Assembly: GCF_014652675.1 (NCBI RefSeq)
Contig: NZ_BMZG01000006.1
Coordinates: forward strand, 85,306-149,305
Direction: 5' to 3'
Length of the DNA stretch: 64,000 nt
From: Formosimonas limnophila
GTDB taxonomy: Bacteria > Pseudomonadota > Gammaproteobacteria > Burkholderiales > Burkholderiaceae
Both the position numbers and the translations under genes were made by a program. The notes beneath the pieces are model-generated. The model had not been told where the DNA came from, did not search any database, and worked only from the letters and a program-made list of their open reading frames with translations. How positions within the stretch are numbered: the first letter of the stretch is position 1; every line of letters starts with the position of its first letter. Below are positions 25,314 to 34,856 of this stretch, one piece after another.

Positions 25314-26135
25314 ATGATGCGAAGCGAAAAAAATACCAGTAGCAACAGCGAAAACCAAGCAGGCGCATGGCTCGCACGCATCCGCAATGCTCGTCTACAT
25401 CTAAGCCGCTCAGAAGCCCAAGTCGCCGACTGGGTACTTGAGCAGCCGCATGTTTTTGTGAATAGCCCTATTGCGGATATTGCCAAAAGCGTTCAAGTGA
25501 GCCAGCCGACCGTTATTCGATTTTGTCGCAGCGTGGGTTGTGAGGGGCTGCAAGACCTCAAGCTCAAGCTATCTGGCTCACTCAACGGTGAGTCCTCAAT
25601 TCAGTTTAATCAAATAGAGCAAGGTGATTCGATTGCTGATATCAGCGATAAAGTGCTTGGTAACACTGCCAGTGCACTGCTCACTTTGCGCCAAGAAGTC
25701 AAACCCGAGGTGATTGGTGACGCTATTGCTGTATTGCAAGCGGCGCGACGTGTGGATGTGTTTGCATTGGGTTCATCATCGTCTGTCGCTGACGATGCTC
25801 AGTACAAACTCATTCGCGCGGGCATCAGCGCCGCCGCACGAACCGATGCGTACATGATGAATTTGTGTGCTGCGCGATTGACTGCGGGTGATGTGGCACT
25901 GTTTATTTCTCGCTCAGGCAAGACGCCTGAGCTCATCGAAGCGGCTAATCTTGCCGTTGAACAAGGTGCAACGATCCTTGCTCTTGCACCATCAAACACC
26001 CCATTGGCGAAAAAAGCCGATGTGCTGATTGTTATCAATACTGATGAGCAGCGTCAGACAAAACCCGCTATGCTCACGCGGATTTTGCAGTTGGCATTGA
26101 TTGATGTTTTGGCTGTGGGTTTAAGACAGATCTAG
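25314..26135 (+). CDS. hexR: HexR-type RpiR-family transcriptional regulator
   Basis: Repressor of Entner-Doudoroff genes that senses KDPG. The 273 aa protein has an N-terminal RpiR helix-turn-helix (LSRSEAQVADWVLEQPHVF, then IAKSVQVSQPTVIRFCRSVGCEGLQDLKLKL). A C-terminal SIS sugar-phosphate domain follows (VDVFALGSSSSVADDAQYKLIRAG, then LFISRSGKTPELIEAANLAVEQGA). Two adjacent ATGs (25314, 25317) are possible starts. Position after zwf and the operator-like sites upstream of zwf support the name HexR over other RpiR regulators. Confidence 0.9.
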   Translation: MMRSEKNTSSNSENQAGAWLARIRNARLHLSRSEAQVADWVLEQPHVFVNSPIADIAKSVQVSQPTVIRFCRSVGCEGLQDLKLKLSGSLNGESSIQFNQIEQGDSIADISDKVLGNTASALLTLRQEVKPEVIGDAIAVLQAARRVDVFALGSSSSVADDAQYKLIRAGISAAARTDAYMMNLCAARLTAGDVALFISRSGKTPELIEAANLAVEQGATILALAPSNTPLAKKADVLIVINTDEQRQTKPAMLTRILQLALIDVLAVGLRQI

Positions 26136-26184
26136 ATTTATTTTCTTGGCGTACCTTATGGCAGGTGCTTTTTCTGTGTATATT

Positions 26185-26213
26185 AAAAAGGGCGGTTCAT
26201 AAACCGCCCTTTT
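26185..26213. terminator. Bidirectional terminator after hexR
   Basis: AAAAGGGCGGTT, loop CATA, AACCGCCCTTTT: a strong symmetrical stem between converging genes. Confidence 0.9.
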
Positions 26214-26232
26214 ACCAGTTGTTGGATTTGAC

Positions 26233-26526
26233 TCAATCGTCATCCAGCGTGATTTCGATACCGCCCAAGTATTTGGCTAGAAAATTATAAACCAGTGAAA
26301 TGAGCATTGAGATAATGAATGCCACGGCGATGTTGAGCAGCGCGCCCGCCAATAAAACATCAGCTTCACGGGACAAAACGGCGAGAAGGCTTTCGTTGTG
26401 TTCACCAAACAAAGCCATGAGCACTGCACCGAATATCACCACGATGGCTGCAACGAGGCAGTAGATTAGTGTCAATAAAATACTGGTGTGCAATGGTGCG
26501 ATGCGAACGATGTGGCGTGTGGACAT
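26233..26526 (-). CDS. Two-helix hypothetical membrane protein
   Basis: A 97 aa protein with two predicted membrane helices, about residues 16-40 (ILLTLIYCLVAAIVVIFGAV) and 58-86 (LAGALLNIAVAFIISMLISLVYNFL). A short acidic end follows (GGIEITLDDD). The layout loosely resembles small DUF3566-like membrane proteins, but I cannot assign a family. It converges on hexR and shares the terminator. argS begins divergently about 205 bp away. Confidence 0.7.
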   Translation of the reverse strand: MSTRHIVRIAPLHTSILLTLIYCLVAAIVVIFGAVLMALFGEHNESLLAVLSREADVLLAGALLNIAVAFIISMLISLVYNFLAKYLGGIEITLDDD

Positions 26527-26731
26527 GGTATTAATCAGTCAAAAAATAGAAAAATTTAAGAGCCGTTATTGTGTCTTAAATCTATGGTCTTGCGTGAAAT
26601 TTTGTGCATCAAATGGCGAAAAAGCAGCGTTTGGCGAGGGGTGGGGGTATAATGCGGATTGATTTTATTTCATTTTTGCAACACCGCGCGCCCTTCTCGT
26701 GCTCTATTTTGATTAAAGATTAACTACTCTC

Positions 26732-28396
26732 ATGTTAGCCACCATTAAAAACAGCATTACCCAATCTTTCACCGCTGCTTTACAAGCTGTTGCGCCCGAT
26801 GTGGTGCATCCCATTACGTTGGAGCGTCCACGTGATACGGCTCATGGCGATGTGGCGTGTAATATGGCCATGCAGTTGGCCAAGAAAGTGGGGACGAACC
26901 CACGCGCATTGGCTGAAAGCTTGATTGCCCATTTGCCCGTTAATCCAGATATTGCAGCAGTGGAGATTGCAGGACCAGGTTTTATGAACATTCGCCTGAC
27001 CGATGCGGCCAAACAGCGTGTAGTGACCGAGGTTTTGCGTCATCCTAGCACCTATGGTCAGTCACAAGCCCACAAAGGTGAACGCGTCATGCTCGAATTC
27101 GTCAGCGCGAATCCGACAGGGCCTTTGCATGTCGGGCATGCGCGCCAAGCGGCGTTGGGCGACACGCTGGGCGCGGTGTTGGCCAGTCAAGGTTATGATG
27201 TCCACCGAGAGTTTTATTACAATGACGCTGGGCAGCAGATTGCCAATTTGGCGATTTCGGTGCAGGCGCGTGCCAAAGGTTTGGGCGTCGATGCCCCGAG
27301 TTTTCCCGCCGATGGTTATCGCGGTGATTACATCATGGATATTGCTGAGGCATTTGTTCAAAAACAGAGTGTCAATGGTGTGACCGCAACAGGTAATATC
27401 GAAAGCCTCGATGAGATTCGTGACTTTGCTGTGGCGTATTTACGCCGTGAGCAGGATTTAGATTTACAAGCGTTTGGTGTGGTGTTTGACAACTACTTCT
27501 TGGAATCCTCTTTGTACACCAGCGGTGACGTTGAAAAAACCGTCAGCCGTTTGACGGAGTTAGGACACACTTACGAAGAAGGTGGCGCACTTTGGTTCCG
27601 CAGCACGGATTACGGCGACGACAAAGACCGTGTGATGCGCAAAGCCGAAGGGGGGTATACCTATTTCGTCCCTGACGTTGCTTACCATGTCAACAAATGG
27701 CAGCGCGGCTTCACCAAAGTCATCAACATTCAAGGCACAGACCACCATGGCACGATTGCACGCGTGCGCGCCGGTGTGAAAGCCTGCGATGTGGGTGTTG
27801 CAGATGGTTATCCTGACTATGTGCTGCACAAAATGGTCATGGTCATGAAAGACGGTGCAGAGGTAAAGCTATCAAAGCGTGCAGGCTCGTATGTGACATT
27901 GCGTGATTTGGTGGAGTGGACGAACAAAGACGCTGCGCGATTCTTGCTGATTTCGCGCAAAGCCGATACAGAGTTTGTTTTTGATGTTGACATGGCGGTG
28001 AGTCAATCGGACGAGAATCCTGTGTACTACGTACAATACGCTCATGCGCGGATTAGCTCGATTTTGGATAAAGCCGAGGTTGCTGTGAATTCAACCATTG
28101 ATTTGGCAGCGCTTGCGTCGCTGACTGCCAGTACAGAGACTCATTTAATGAAATTGATGTCTGAATACCCCGACGCTTTGACGGCGGCAGCGACTGAGTT
28201 AGCGCCGCATCATGTGGTGTATTATCTGAAAGATTTGGCGGGGGCTGTACATGGTTTTTGTGGTTCAAAAACCGAGCGTGTCCTCACCGATGATGTGGTT
28301 GTTAAAACCGCACGCGTTCACTTACTGGCGGCAGCGCGGGAGGTGCTGGCGAGCGGCTTAAATTTATTGGGTGTTTCAGCACCTATGCGCATGTAA
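26732..28396 (+). CDS. argS: Arginyl-tRNA synthetase
   Basis: Class I aminoacyl-tRNA synthetase charging tRNA-Arg. The 554 aa protein has the N-terminal Add-1 tRNA-D-loop domain (about 1-110). The HIGH-type motif is [12 protein letters not shown] after VSANPTGP, and the KMSKS-type motif is [18 protein letters not shown] anticodon-binding domain ends with [15 protein letters not shown]. All are typical. The downstream genes (FtsN-like protein and dsbA) follow the usual Burkholderiales order. Confidence 0.97.
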   Translation: MLATIKNSITQSFTAALQAVAPDVVHPITLERPRDTAHGDVACNMAMQLAKKVGTNPRALAESLIAHLPVNPDIAAVEIAGPGFMNIRLTDAAKQRVVTEVLRHPSTYGQSQAHKGERVMLEFVSANPTGPLHVGHARQAALGDTLGAVLASQGYDVHREFYYNDAGQQIANLAISVQARAKGLGVDAPSFPADGYRGDYIMDIAEAFVQKQSVNGVTATGNIESLDEIRDFAVAYLRREQDLDLQAFGVVFDNYFLESSLYTSGDVEKTVSRLTELGHTYEEGGALWFRSTDYGDDKDRVMRKAEGGYTYFVPDVAYHVNKWQRGFTKVINIQGTDHHGTIARVRAGVKACDVGVADGYPDYVLHKMVMVMKDGAEVKLSKRAGSYVTLRDLVEWTNKDAARFLLISRKADTEFVFDVDMAVSQSDENPVYYVQYAHARISSILDKAEVAVNSTIDLAALASLTASTETHLMKLMSEYPDALTAAATELAPHHVVYYLKDLAGAVHGFCGSKTERVLTDDVVVKTARVHLLAAAREVLASGLNLLGVSAPMRM

Positions 28397-28476
28397 TGCG
28401 TTATTATCGTTAAAAAATGCCGATTTTGGTCGTAATATCATTAAACCACTGTTGTTAGTTATTATTTGAGCACATC

Positions 28477-29016
28477 ATGAACACAACCAAACATACTCTT
28501 CGCGCCCAATTAAACCATCGCCAAAGCGGTGGTATGCTACTCAATATTGGCATTGGTATTGTTTTGGGGCTTTTAGCGGCGTTGCTTGCCGTGTTTCTCA
28601 TCATGAATGGTGATGGTGGACCTTTTAAAAACAACAACAATACCAATACCTTGGACAATGCTGGGCAATCAACTGACCCGAACGCCCCTTTGTATGGTGC
28701 ACCAGCGCCAACGCTTGACCCCAATACCAATGTAGAGGCCTCTCCTGGTGATGGAGCTGACGTATTGACGGGCAGCGGTGCCGCAACCACAGCAGCCCGG
28801 AAAACAGGCAAGCCCGCTGCGGTGAAAACCCCAGAAAGTGATCCGCTTGCCAGTATCATCAAAGGCAGCAGCGACAAAGCAGAGGTTAAGCCTACTGATA
28901 AACCAGCCGACAAGCCCGCCACTCAGCCTATCTCTCAGCCTATTTCTCAGCCTGCAGATAAACCTGTCGCGGTCCCAAAGCCTGTCACACCAAAGCCAGC
29001 TCCAGATGCCAACTAA
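28477..29016 (+). CDS. FtsN-like membrane protein lacking a SPOR domain
   Basis: A 179 aa protein with a short cytoplasmic N-terminus containing RQSGGMLLNIGIGI and one membrane helix (about 20-47). A periplasmic tail of Asn, Thr, Pro, Ala and Lys low-complexity sequence follows, with repeated QPISQPISQPADKP. In related Burkholderiales the gene between argS and dsbA ends with a peptidoglycan-binding SPOR domain. Here the frame stops after PKPAPDAN and no SPOR sequence follows in any frame before dsbA. It may have lost the domain or evolved a pure tether. The stop overlaps the possible first ATG of dsbA (29006). Confidence 0.75.
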   Translation: MNTTKHTLRAQLNHRQSGGMLLNIGIGIVLGLLAALLAVFLIMNGDGGPFKNNNNTNTLDNAGQSTDPNAPLYGAPAPTLDPNTNVEASPGDGADVLTGSGAATTAARKTGKPAAVKTPESDPLASIIKGSSDKAEVKPTDKPADKPATQPISQPISQPADKPVAVPKPVTPKPAPDAN

Positions 29017-29023
29017 CTTTATT

Positions 29024-29701
29024 ATGAGCCCCTCTTTGAGTCTGCGTCGTCATCGATTGGTCGCTAACTTATTGCGATTGTTTGTGTTGTGGTTGTCGAT
29101 GGCCTTATTGATTTTGCTTCCTCGACTGAGCTGGGCAGTTGAGTCTGAGGTGCTCGCTGATGTCAATACCCTTGAGTCTGTCAGCGCCCCTGGTCGCGTG
29201 CAGCCAGTTGGTGATGTTGAAGTGGTTGAGTTTTTTTGGTATGGCTGCGCTCATTGCAATGCGGTGCATCGTCAGCTTGATGGTTGGGCAAGTACATTGC
29301 CTGCTAACGTTCGCTATGTTCGGATGCCTGTTAACTTGACTGGGCGTGATGAACTACAGCAACGACTGTATTACACGCTCGAAGCACTAGATCGTATGGA
29401 TTTACATCACCTTGTGTTTGATGACATCCATTTTGGCAAAAAGAAACTGACCACTTCGGCCAATATCGCGGTTTGGGCACGTAGCAAAGGTATCTTGTCC
29501 AATAGTTGGCAAACCGCTTTTAATAGCGCCGAGGTGCGTCAAAAAGTCATGGCTGCGCAAGCTGCTTTTGCGCGATTTGGCTTGAATGGTGTGCCTGCTC
29601 TTGTGGTTAATGGTCGTTACGCACTGCCAGCGGGTAATCTTAATTATGCTGTTCCTCGTGCCAATTCACTGATTACCCAAGAATTAAAGGTCGCGAAGTA
29701 G
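29024..29701 (+). CDS. dsbA: DsbA-type thiol:disulfide interchange protein
   Basis: Periplasmic oxidoreductase introducing disulfide bonds. From ATG 29024 the protein has 225 aa with a long signal sequence (about 1-38, LFVLWLSMALLILLPRLSWA). The thioredoxin active site FFWYGCAHC has Cys75 and Cys78, and the cis-Pro loop is GVPALVVNGRY. CAHC differs from the CPHC of classical DsbA and would alter redox potential. ATG 29006 is an alternative start overlapping the upstream gene; neither has a clear SD, so translational coupling is likely. Confidence 0.85.
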   Translation: MSPSLSLRRHRLVANLLRLFVLWLSMALLILLPRLSWAVESEVLADVNTLESVSAPGRVQPVGDVEVVEFFWYGCAHCNAVHRQLDGWASTLPANVRYVRMPVNLTGRDELQQRLYYTLEALDRMDLHHLVFDDIHFGKKKLTTSANIAVWARSKGILSNSWQTAFNSAEVRQKVMAAQAAFARFGLNGVPALVVNGRYALPAGNLNYAVPRANSLITQELKVAK

Positions 29702-29901
29702 GTGGGAGATGATGTTTGAGGCTGGGTGTGCTTATTGACCTTCTCGTTCATTGTTTTTAGCAAAAGCTGATGATATACAAGTTTTGTCGTATTTTCTCTG
29801 ACAAAATCTTCATTTTTGATTGCGGCCAATTGCTGTTAGTATGAAAGTCGATTAACAGCGTTCATGGCTGGCCATTGTTTTAACCCTGTAAGGAAACCAA
29901 G

Positions 29902-30684
29902 ATGACATTCTCTGTGAATTTTTTAAAACCCTTCATCATTACTGCTGCCGTATTGGCTTTGGCTGCTTGTGGCAAAGACGTGCCATCTACACAGGCCAGT
30001 GCTAAAATCACACAAGCAGTTACTTATACTGCTGATATGTTCAAAACCGATGGACTTACGCTGGTGGCGGGGCAGGATTACAAGTTCGTTCCCAATCCTC
30101 AGCCAGTTACGTCAGGTAAAGTCGAGGTGACAGAGTTTTTTTGGTACGGTTGCCCTCACTGTTATCGTTTAGAGCCTGCATTACAAGCTTGGTCAAAAAC
30201 TTTGCCTGCTGATGTGCAATTGACCCGTTTGCATGTGAATCTGGGTGAACCGACCAACATTCATCAAAAAGTTTACTTTGCCCTCAAAACACTCAAACAA
30301 AACGAAGCGCTCGATCAAAAAGCATTTGATGCGCTCGCTTTTAATGTAAAAGCCATGAACGACGACGAAGCGGCCAAAGCATTTGCTGTCAAAAATGGCA
30401 TTGATGCCGCTGCTTGGGACAAAGCCTACAATGGCTTTGACACCAAAACAGGCATCGCCACCGCAGATAGCCTCGTGAAAACCTATGGTATTCAAGGTGT
30501 GCCCACGATTATCGTTAATGGAAAATACGCGGTTGGTGGTGAGGCGGTGCGTACTTTGCAAGTGGTCAACAAGCTCATTGAACAAGAGCGTGCTGCCTCA
30601 GGTGCGCAACCTGCCGCGACTGGCGCGCCAAAAACCGATGACAAAGCGGCCAAGCCTGCCGCCGCCCCAGTTTCTAAGCCTTGA
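29902..30684 (+). CDS. DsbA-like lipoprotein with C-terminal low-complexity tail
   Basis: Second DsbA-type protein, 260 aa, with a lipobox LAAC (Cys23). It is therefore probably anchored to a membrane rather than free in the periplasm. The active site FFWYGCPHC (Cys84, Cys87) is the classical CPHC, and the cis-Pro loop reads GVPTIIVNGKYAVGG. The last 30 residues are Ala/Pro/Lys-rich (TGAPKTDDKAAKPAAAPVSKP) and look disordered. SD AAGGAAACC precedes the ATG. A terminator follows. Together with the gene at 29024 this gives two DsbA paralogues side by side. Confidence 0.9.
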   Translation: MTFSVNFLKPFIITAAVLALAACGKDVPSTQASAKITQAVTYTADMFKTDGLTLVAGQDYKFVPNPQPVTSGKVEVTEFFWYGCPHCYRLEPALQAWSKTLPADVQLTRLHVNLGEPTNIHQKVYFALKTLKQNEALDQKAFDALAFNVKAMNDDEAAKAFAVKNGIDAAAWDKAYNGFDTKTGIATADSLVKTYGIQGVPTIIVNGKYAVGGEAVRTLQVVNKLIEQERAASGAQPAATGAPKTDDKAAKPAAAPVSKP

Positions 30685-30702
30685 AACTGAACAAGCGTTC
30701 AT

Positions 30703-30729
30703 AAAAAAGCGTGCATGGCACGCTTTTTT
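30703..30729 (+). terminator. Terminator after the DsbA-like lipoprotein
   Basis: AAAAAAGCGTGC, loop ATG, GCACGCTTTTTT: a 12-bp stem with a T tract. Confidence 0.9.
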
Positions 30730-30810
30730 ATTGTACTGTCTCATCTGAAAAATACCAGTCCTGCCTTGCAACAGTTGGGGCGCATTGGTTGGAACACACA
30801 AAGGACAAAC

Positions 30811-31569
30811 ATGAAAGTATTCATCACAGGCGCTTCAAGCGGTATCGGCCTCGCACTTGCCCAACAATTCGCTCAAAACGGTGCCACGCTGGGTCTGGTT
30901 GGTCGTCGCTTGGATGCGCTTGAGGCTTTGCGCGCCAAGCTGCCAGGGCATCATGAAGTCTACGCCGTTGATGTCAACGATGAAGTCAATCTACACAACT
31001 GTGCGCGTCACTTTATCAGCTTGTACGGCGCACCTGATGTTGTGATCGCAGGCGCAGGCATTTCGGTGGGTACGCTCACGGAGCAGTATGAAGATTTAGA
31101 GCAAATTCGCCGTGTCGTGAGCACGAACTTATTTGCCACCGCCAGCACCTTCCACCCCTTTATCGAGTCCATGAAAGCAGCGGGGAAAGGCACGCTTGTC
31201 GGCATCGCCAGCGTCGCTGCCATCCGTGGTTTACCAGGAGCGGGTGCTTACTGTGCCTCAAAGGCTGGGGTGGTTCAGTATTGCGAAAGTTTGCGGGTTG
31301 AGTTGCACGGCACGGGTGTTAAAGTCACCACGATTTTACCAGGCTTCATCGACACACCAATGACCAAAGCGAATCCCTACAAAATGCCTTTTCTCATGCC
31401 CGTAGAGGACTTCGCCGCGCAAGCAGTGCGCGCCATCGAAAAGCAAGTCTCGTACAGGGTCATCCCATGGCAAATGGGCGTGCTCGCGAAAATCATGCGA
31501 CTCGTGCCAAACGCGTTGTATGACAAAATTGTTTCGACTCGCAAACGCAAACCGCGGGCTGGTGAGTAA
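30811..31569 (+). CDS. Short-chain dehydrogenase/reductase
   Basis: NAD(P)-dependent oxidoreductase, 252 aa from ATG 30811; the frame is open back to 30715 without support. It has the nucleotide-binding FITGASSGIGLALAQQF, with RR at 32-33 region (VGRRLD) favouring NADP. The active-site Ser is in GIASVAAIRG and the YxxxK in AYCASKAG. The substrate is unknown. The C-terminal basic stretch RKRKPRAGE may contact the membrane. The reverse transcriptase gene starts at the very next base after its stop codon. Confidence 0.9.
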   Translation: MKVFITGASSGIGLALAQQFAQNGATLGLVGRRLDALEALRAKLPGHHEVYAVDVNDEVNLHNCARHFISLYGAPDVVIAGAGISVGTLTEQYEDLEQIRRVVSTNLFATASTFHPFIESMKAAGKGTLVGIASVAAIRGLPGAGAYCASKAGVVQYCESLRVELHGTGVKVTTILPGFIDTPMTKANPYKMPFLMPVEDFAAQAVRAIEKQVSYRVIPWQMGVLAKIMRLVPNALYDKIVSTRKRKPRAGE

Positions 31570-33093
31570 ATGAGTATATTAACCGATGATTCTTTAGAGT
31601 TTGCAAAAGCACATATCATTAAGTTTTATGATTCTGATTTTTTCCCGAGAGCATTTGAGTTTGAAGCCATTTGGCATTCATGGGATGAGGTAAAGAGAGA
31701 CCTCTGCTCAAGAAACGTAAAATCATTGCAAGTTGTTACACCACGAACGATGACATCAATGAAACCCAAGTTTGGTTTTCGTGTGGTTCAACAACTTGAC
31801 CCACTAAATACGCTCATATATACCGCTCTTGTTTATTTAGTTGCAAACCAAATTGAAGCTGCTAGAGCACCTAAAGACTCCTTTATTGCTTGTTCTTATC
31901 GAATTGATCTAGGAAATGGCAGTTTGTTTTCTTATGGGAATGGTTTTGCTGAATTTGTTTCTCAATCTGAAAGTCTTTCGAAACAATACCAGTATGTTCT
32001 TGCAACGGATATTACGGATTTTTATAACCAAGTCTATTTGCATAGGTTAAGTAACGCTATTGAGTCAGCCGATCATAATTTAAAAGCCTTGGCTGGCGAT
32101 ATAGAAGATTTTCTTTCTAGATTAAATCAAAAAGCATCTCAGGGGGTGCCTGTCGGGCCTGCTGCCAGCATAGTCTTGGCTGAGGGGGTTTTAATTGACA
32201 TTGACTCTTTTCTTGTAAGCAAAGGTGTTTTTCATACTAGGTATGTAGATGATTTTAGAATATTTTCGAATTCAGAGAGTAAGCTGTTTTCTATTTTAGA
32301 AGAGCTGACACTTTATATGTATGAGAACCATCGATTAACCTTGTCTTCTGAGAAAACTAAATTGATAGGAACGCGTGAATATGCAGATGAAATTCTTCAT
32401 AATCAATATGAGTTGGAAAGAATCGAGTTGTTTGAGATGCTTGAAATGTTTAATCCATATTCAGGCGAGTTAGAGGAAGTGCCTGTTCCAATTGATGATG
32501 AAGAAACTCTTGCAAATGCTCAAATATCAATACTTGCAGCAAAAGTTTTGGAAAGAAAAGCTCTTGACCTTGGGCTGTCTCGTGCACTAATTAGAAAAGC
32601 TAAAAAATTTAAAATCGATGGCCTTGCACAAATTTTGTTGGAAAAAATTGATTTTTTTGCGCCAGTAATAAATGATGTTTGCCTGTATTTAAATGCGGTT
32701 TCATCGCCTGATTTCATAGAAAAGCATCAGTTTCTTGTAGTAGATCTTTCTCGCTCCGCTCTTATGGAGAGAGGCCTTGTTCGATTGTGGGTTGAGTGGT
32801 ATATCACTAGTAATAAAGCATTGCTGTCGAATCGTGATTTGGCAGAGTTTATACGCTCAAGTCCAAATTTAGCAAGTCAAGCATGTTTAGCTATAGCCTT
32901 AAGAGACATATCTTGGGTTCGCACTCACAAATCCAGATTAAATCACGTTGGCGACTGGGAGCGACGATCTATTATTAGAGCCTCACAAGTACTACCAAGT
33001 GATGAAAAAAAGCACTGGTTAAAGCAAGTGGAGAGAGAGGCTTTATCAAATTTGGATAAATACGTTGCTAAATGGATCAGAGAAACAACTTAA
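31570..33093 (+). CDS. Stand-alone reverse transcriptase (candidate phage-defence RT)
   Basis: RNA-directed DNA polymerase of 507 aa. Visible RT motifs: RVVQQLDPLNTLIYTALVYL (fingers), LATDITDFYNQVYLHRL with catalytic Asp147, QGVPVGPAASIVLAEG (motif B), RYVDDFRIF with Asp227 and Asp228, and LSSEKTKL (motif D). Residues from about 255 on form a long helical region like that of AbiK/AbiA and other 'unknown group' RTs linked to phage defence. There is no maturase domain, no integrase, and no room for a retron-type ncRNA upstream, because ATG follows the SDR stop directly. The gene is AT-rich (17 G+C of 60 at 32221-32280). Class and function are not proven. Confidence 0.88.
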   Translation: MSILTDDSLEFAKAHIIKFYDSDFFPRAFEFEAIWHSWDEVKRDLCSRNVKSLQVVTPRTMTSMKPKFGFRVVQQLDPLNTLIYTALVYLVANQIEAARAPKDSFIACSYRIDLGNGSLFSYGNGFAEFVSQSESLSKQYQYVLATDITDFYNQVYLHRLSNAIESADHNLKALAGDIEDFLSRLNQKASQGVPVGPAASIVLAEGVLIDIDSFLVSKGVFHTRYVDDFRIFSNSESKLFSILEELTLYMYENHRLTLSSEKTKLIGTREYADEILHNQYELERIELFEMLEMFNPYSGELEEVPVPIDDEETLANAQISILAAKVLERKALDLGLSRALIRKAKKFKIDGLAQILLEKIDFFAPVINDVCLYLNAVSSPDFIEKHQFLVVDLSRSALMERGLVRLWVEWYITSNKALLSNRDLAEFIRSSPNLASQACLAIALRDISWVRTHKSRLNHVGDWERRSIIRASQVLPSDEKKHWLKQVEREALSNLDKYVAKWIRETT

Positions 33094-34856
33094 CAACTTC
33101 ATGGAATAAGAAATTGACACAATCACCCGCCCAACTCCTCGCTTCCCAAATCCTCAATGGTTTTAACCGCCACTACGCCCGCTTTCGTGAGTGTGCACGT
33201 GCGGCGAAGGTGGCGTTTGAGCAAGCCGATTGGTTGCAGATTCAAAAACTCTCGGCAGAACGGATTGCGTTTTATGACGAACGCGTGGCCGAGACGGTGG
33301 CGATTATTCAAGAAAATGCCGCTCTGCCCTATGATGATAAGGATTTTTTGCAGGATGTGAAGACGCACTATGTGGAGTTACTGATGGATCATCATCAGCC
33401 TGAGTGTGCGGAGACGTTCTTTAATTCGGTGTCGACCAAGGTGTTGCGACGAGAGTATTTTGACAATGATTTTATTTTTGTGCGCCCTGTGATTTCGACG
33501 GAGTACATTGATTCGGAGTCGGCCACGTACAGCAGTTATTATCCGCATCGTGATGGTTGGGAAACCGCATTGACGCAGATGTTTGTCGATTTGGGTTTGA
33601 ATCGACCGTTCACGGATTTGTCGCGCGATGTGATGTACATCATTGAACGATTGAAGCAAGCGTCGCAGGGTTTGTTTGTTGAAAAGCCGAATTTACAGAT
33701 TCAGGCTGTGCGTTCGTTGTTTTATCGAAATAAGGGCGCGTATTTGTTGGGTAAAATCATCAACGGGCATCGTGAGTATCCTTTTGCGATTCCCATTTTG
33801 CACGATGAGCAAGGTGGTTTGTGTGCGGACACGATTTTGCTTGAGGGGCGACACTTGGGCGCGTTGTTTTCGTTCAATCGAGCGTACTTCATGATTGATT
33901 GTGAAGTGCCTTCTGCATTGGTGCAGTTTTTGCAAACGGTGTTGCCACAAAAGCCGAAGGCCGAGCTGTACAGCATGATTGGTTTGCAAAAACACGGCAA
34001 GGCGCTTTTTTACCGAGATTTCAAACACCATCAAAAACACTCAACGGACGACTTCATTCTCGCGCCAGGGATTAAAGGTTTGGTGATGCTGGTGTTCACG
34101 CTGCCGTCGTATCCGTATGTGTTTAAACTCATTAAAGACGTGATTTCGCCGCCGAAAGAGGTGGATAAAGACATCGTCGAGAAAAAATACCAGTTGGTCA
34201 AACGACATGATCGCGTCGGACGCATGGCCGATACGCTGGAGTTCTCTAATGTTGCGTTTCCGCGCGCGCGATTCACTCAAGAATTGATCGATGAAATCGA
34301 AAAGCTCGCGCCAACCGAAATCGCTTATGAAGGTGACTCGGTCATCATCAAACACGTATACATCGAGCGACGGATGATGCCGCTTAATATGTATTTGCAA
34401 GATGCAACAGATCGAGGTGACAAGGAGTGCAAAGACAATGCGGTCATTGAATACGGTAATGCGATTAAAGACATGGTAGCGGCGAATATTTTCCCTGGTG
34501 ACATGCTGTTTAAAAACTTCGGTGTGACGCGCGGTGGTCGGGTGGTGTTTTATGACTATGACGAGATTGAGTATTTGACTGATTGTAAATTCCGCCCGAT
34601 TCCGAAGCGTTATGACGACGAGGATGACATGGGCGACGTTTGGTATTCAGTGGACAGATTTGATGTGTTTCCTGAGGAGTTTGAGAAATTTTTATTGACC
34701 GACCCCGAGGTGAAGGATGTCTTTATGCGCTATCATGCCAACTTGCTCGACTGGAAGTACTGGCAAAGCCACCAAGAACGGATTCGCGCGGGGCATATTG
34801 AGGCTTTTTATCCGTATCCGCATCATTTGCGATTTGCTCAAATGCATCATGAGTAA
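33072..34856 (+). CDS. aceK: Isocitrate dehydrogenase kinase/phosphatase
   Basis: Bifunctional enzyme that phosphorylates and dephosphorylates isocitrate dehydrogenase to route carbon into the glyoxylate shunt. The 594 aa protein contains AQLLASQILNGFNRHYARFR at the N-terminus and VYFDY-type C-terminal signatures (LFKNFGVTRGGRVVFYDYDEIEYLTDCKFR). Length is normal. ATG 33072 overlaps the RT 3' end by 22 bp; TTG 33114, just before the conserved start, may be the original start before the RT inserted. No aceA or aceB is in the window. Confidence 0.94.
   Translation: MDQRNNLTTSWNKKLTQSPAQLLASQILNGFNRHYARFRECARAAKVAFEQADWLQIQKLSAERIAFYDERVAETVAIIQENAALPYDDKDFLQDVKTHYVELLMDHHQPECAETFFNSVSTKVLRREYFDNDFIFVRPVISTEYIDSESATYSSYYPHRDGWETALTQMFVDLGLNRPFTDLSRDVMYIIERLKQASQGLFVEKPNLQIQAVRSLFYRNKGAYLLGKIINGHREYPFAIPILHDEQGGLCADTILLEGRHLGALFSFNRAYFMIDCEVPSALVQFLQTVLPQKPKAELYSMIGLQKHGKALFYRDFKHHQKHSTDDFILAPGIKGLVMLVFTLPSYPYVFKLIKDVISPPKEVDKDIVEKKYQLVKRHDRVGRMADTLEFSNVAFPRARFTQELIDEIEKLAPTEIAYEGDSVIIKHVYIERRMMPLNMYLQDATDRGDKECKDNAVIEYGNAIKDMVAANIFPGDMLFKNFGVTRGGRVVFYDYDEIEYLTDCKFRPIPKRYDDEDDMGDVWYSVDRFDVFPEEFEKFLLTDPEVKDVFMRYHANLLDWKYWQSHQERIRAGHIEAFYPYPHHLRFAQMHHE

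Noticed and set aside
31400-31569. Retron or DRT-type ncRNA upstream of the reverse transcriptase
   Set aside because: The RT start codon directly follows the SDR stop, so no non-coding space exists for an msr-msd or similar RNA upstream.
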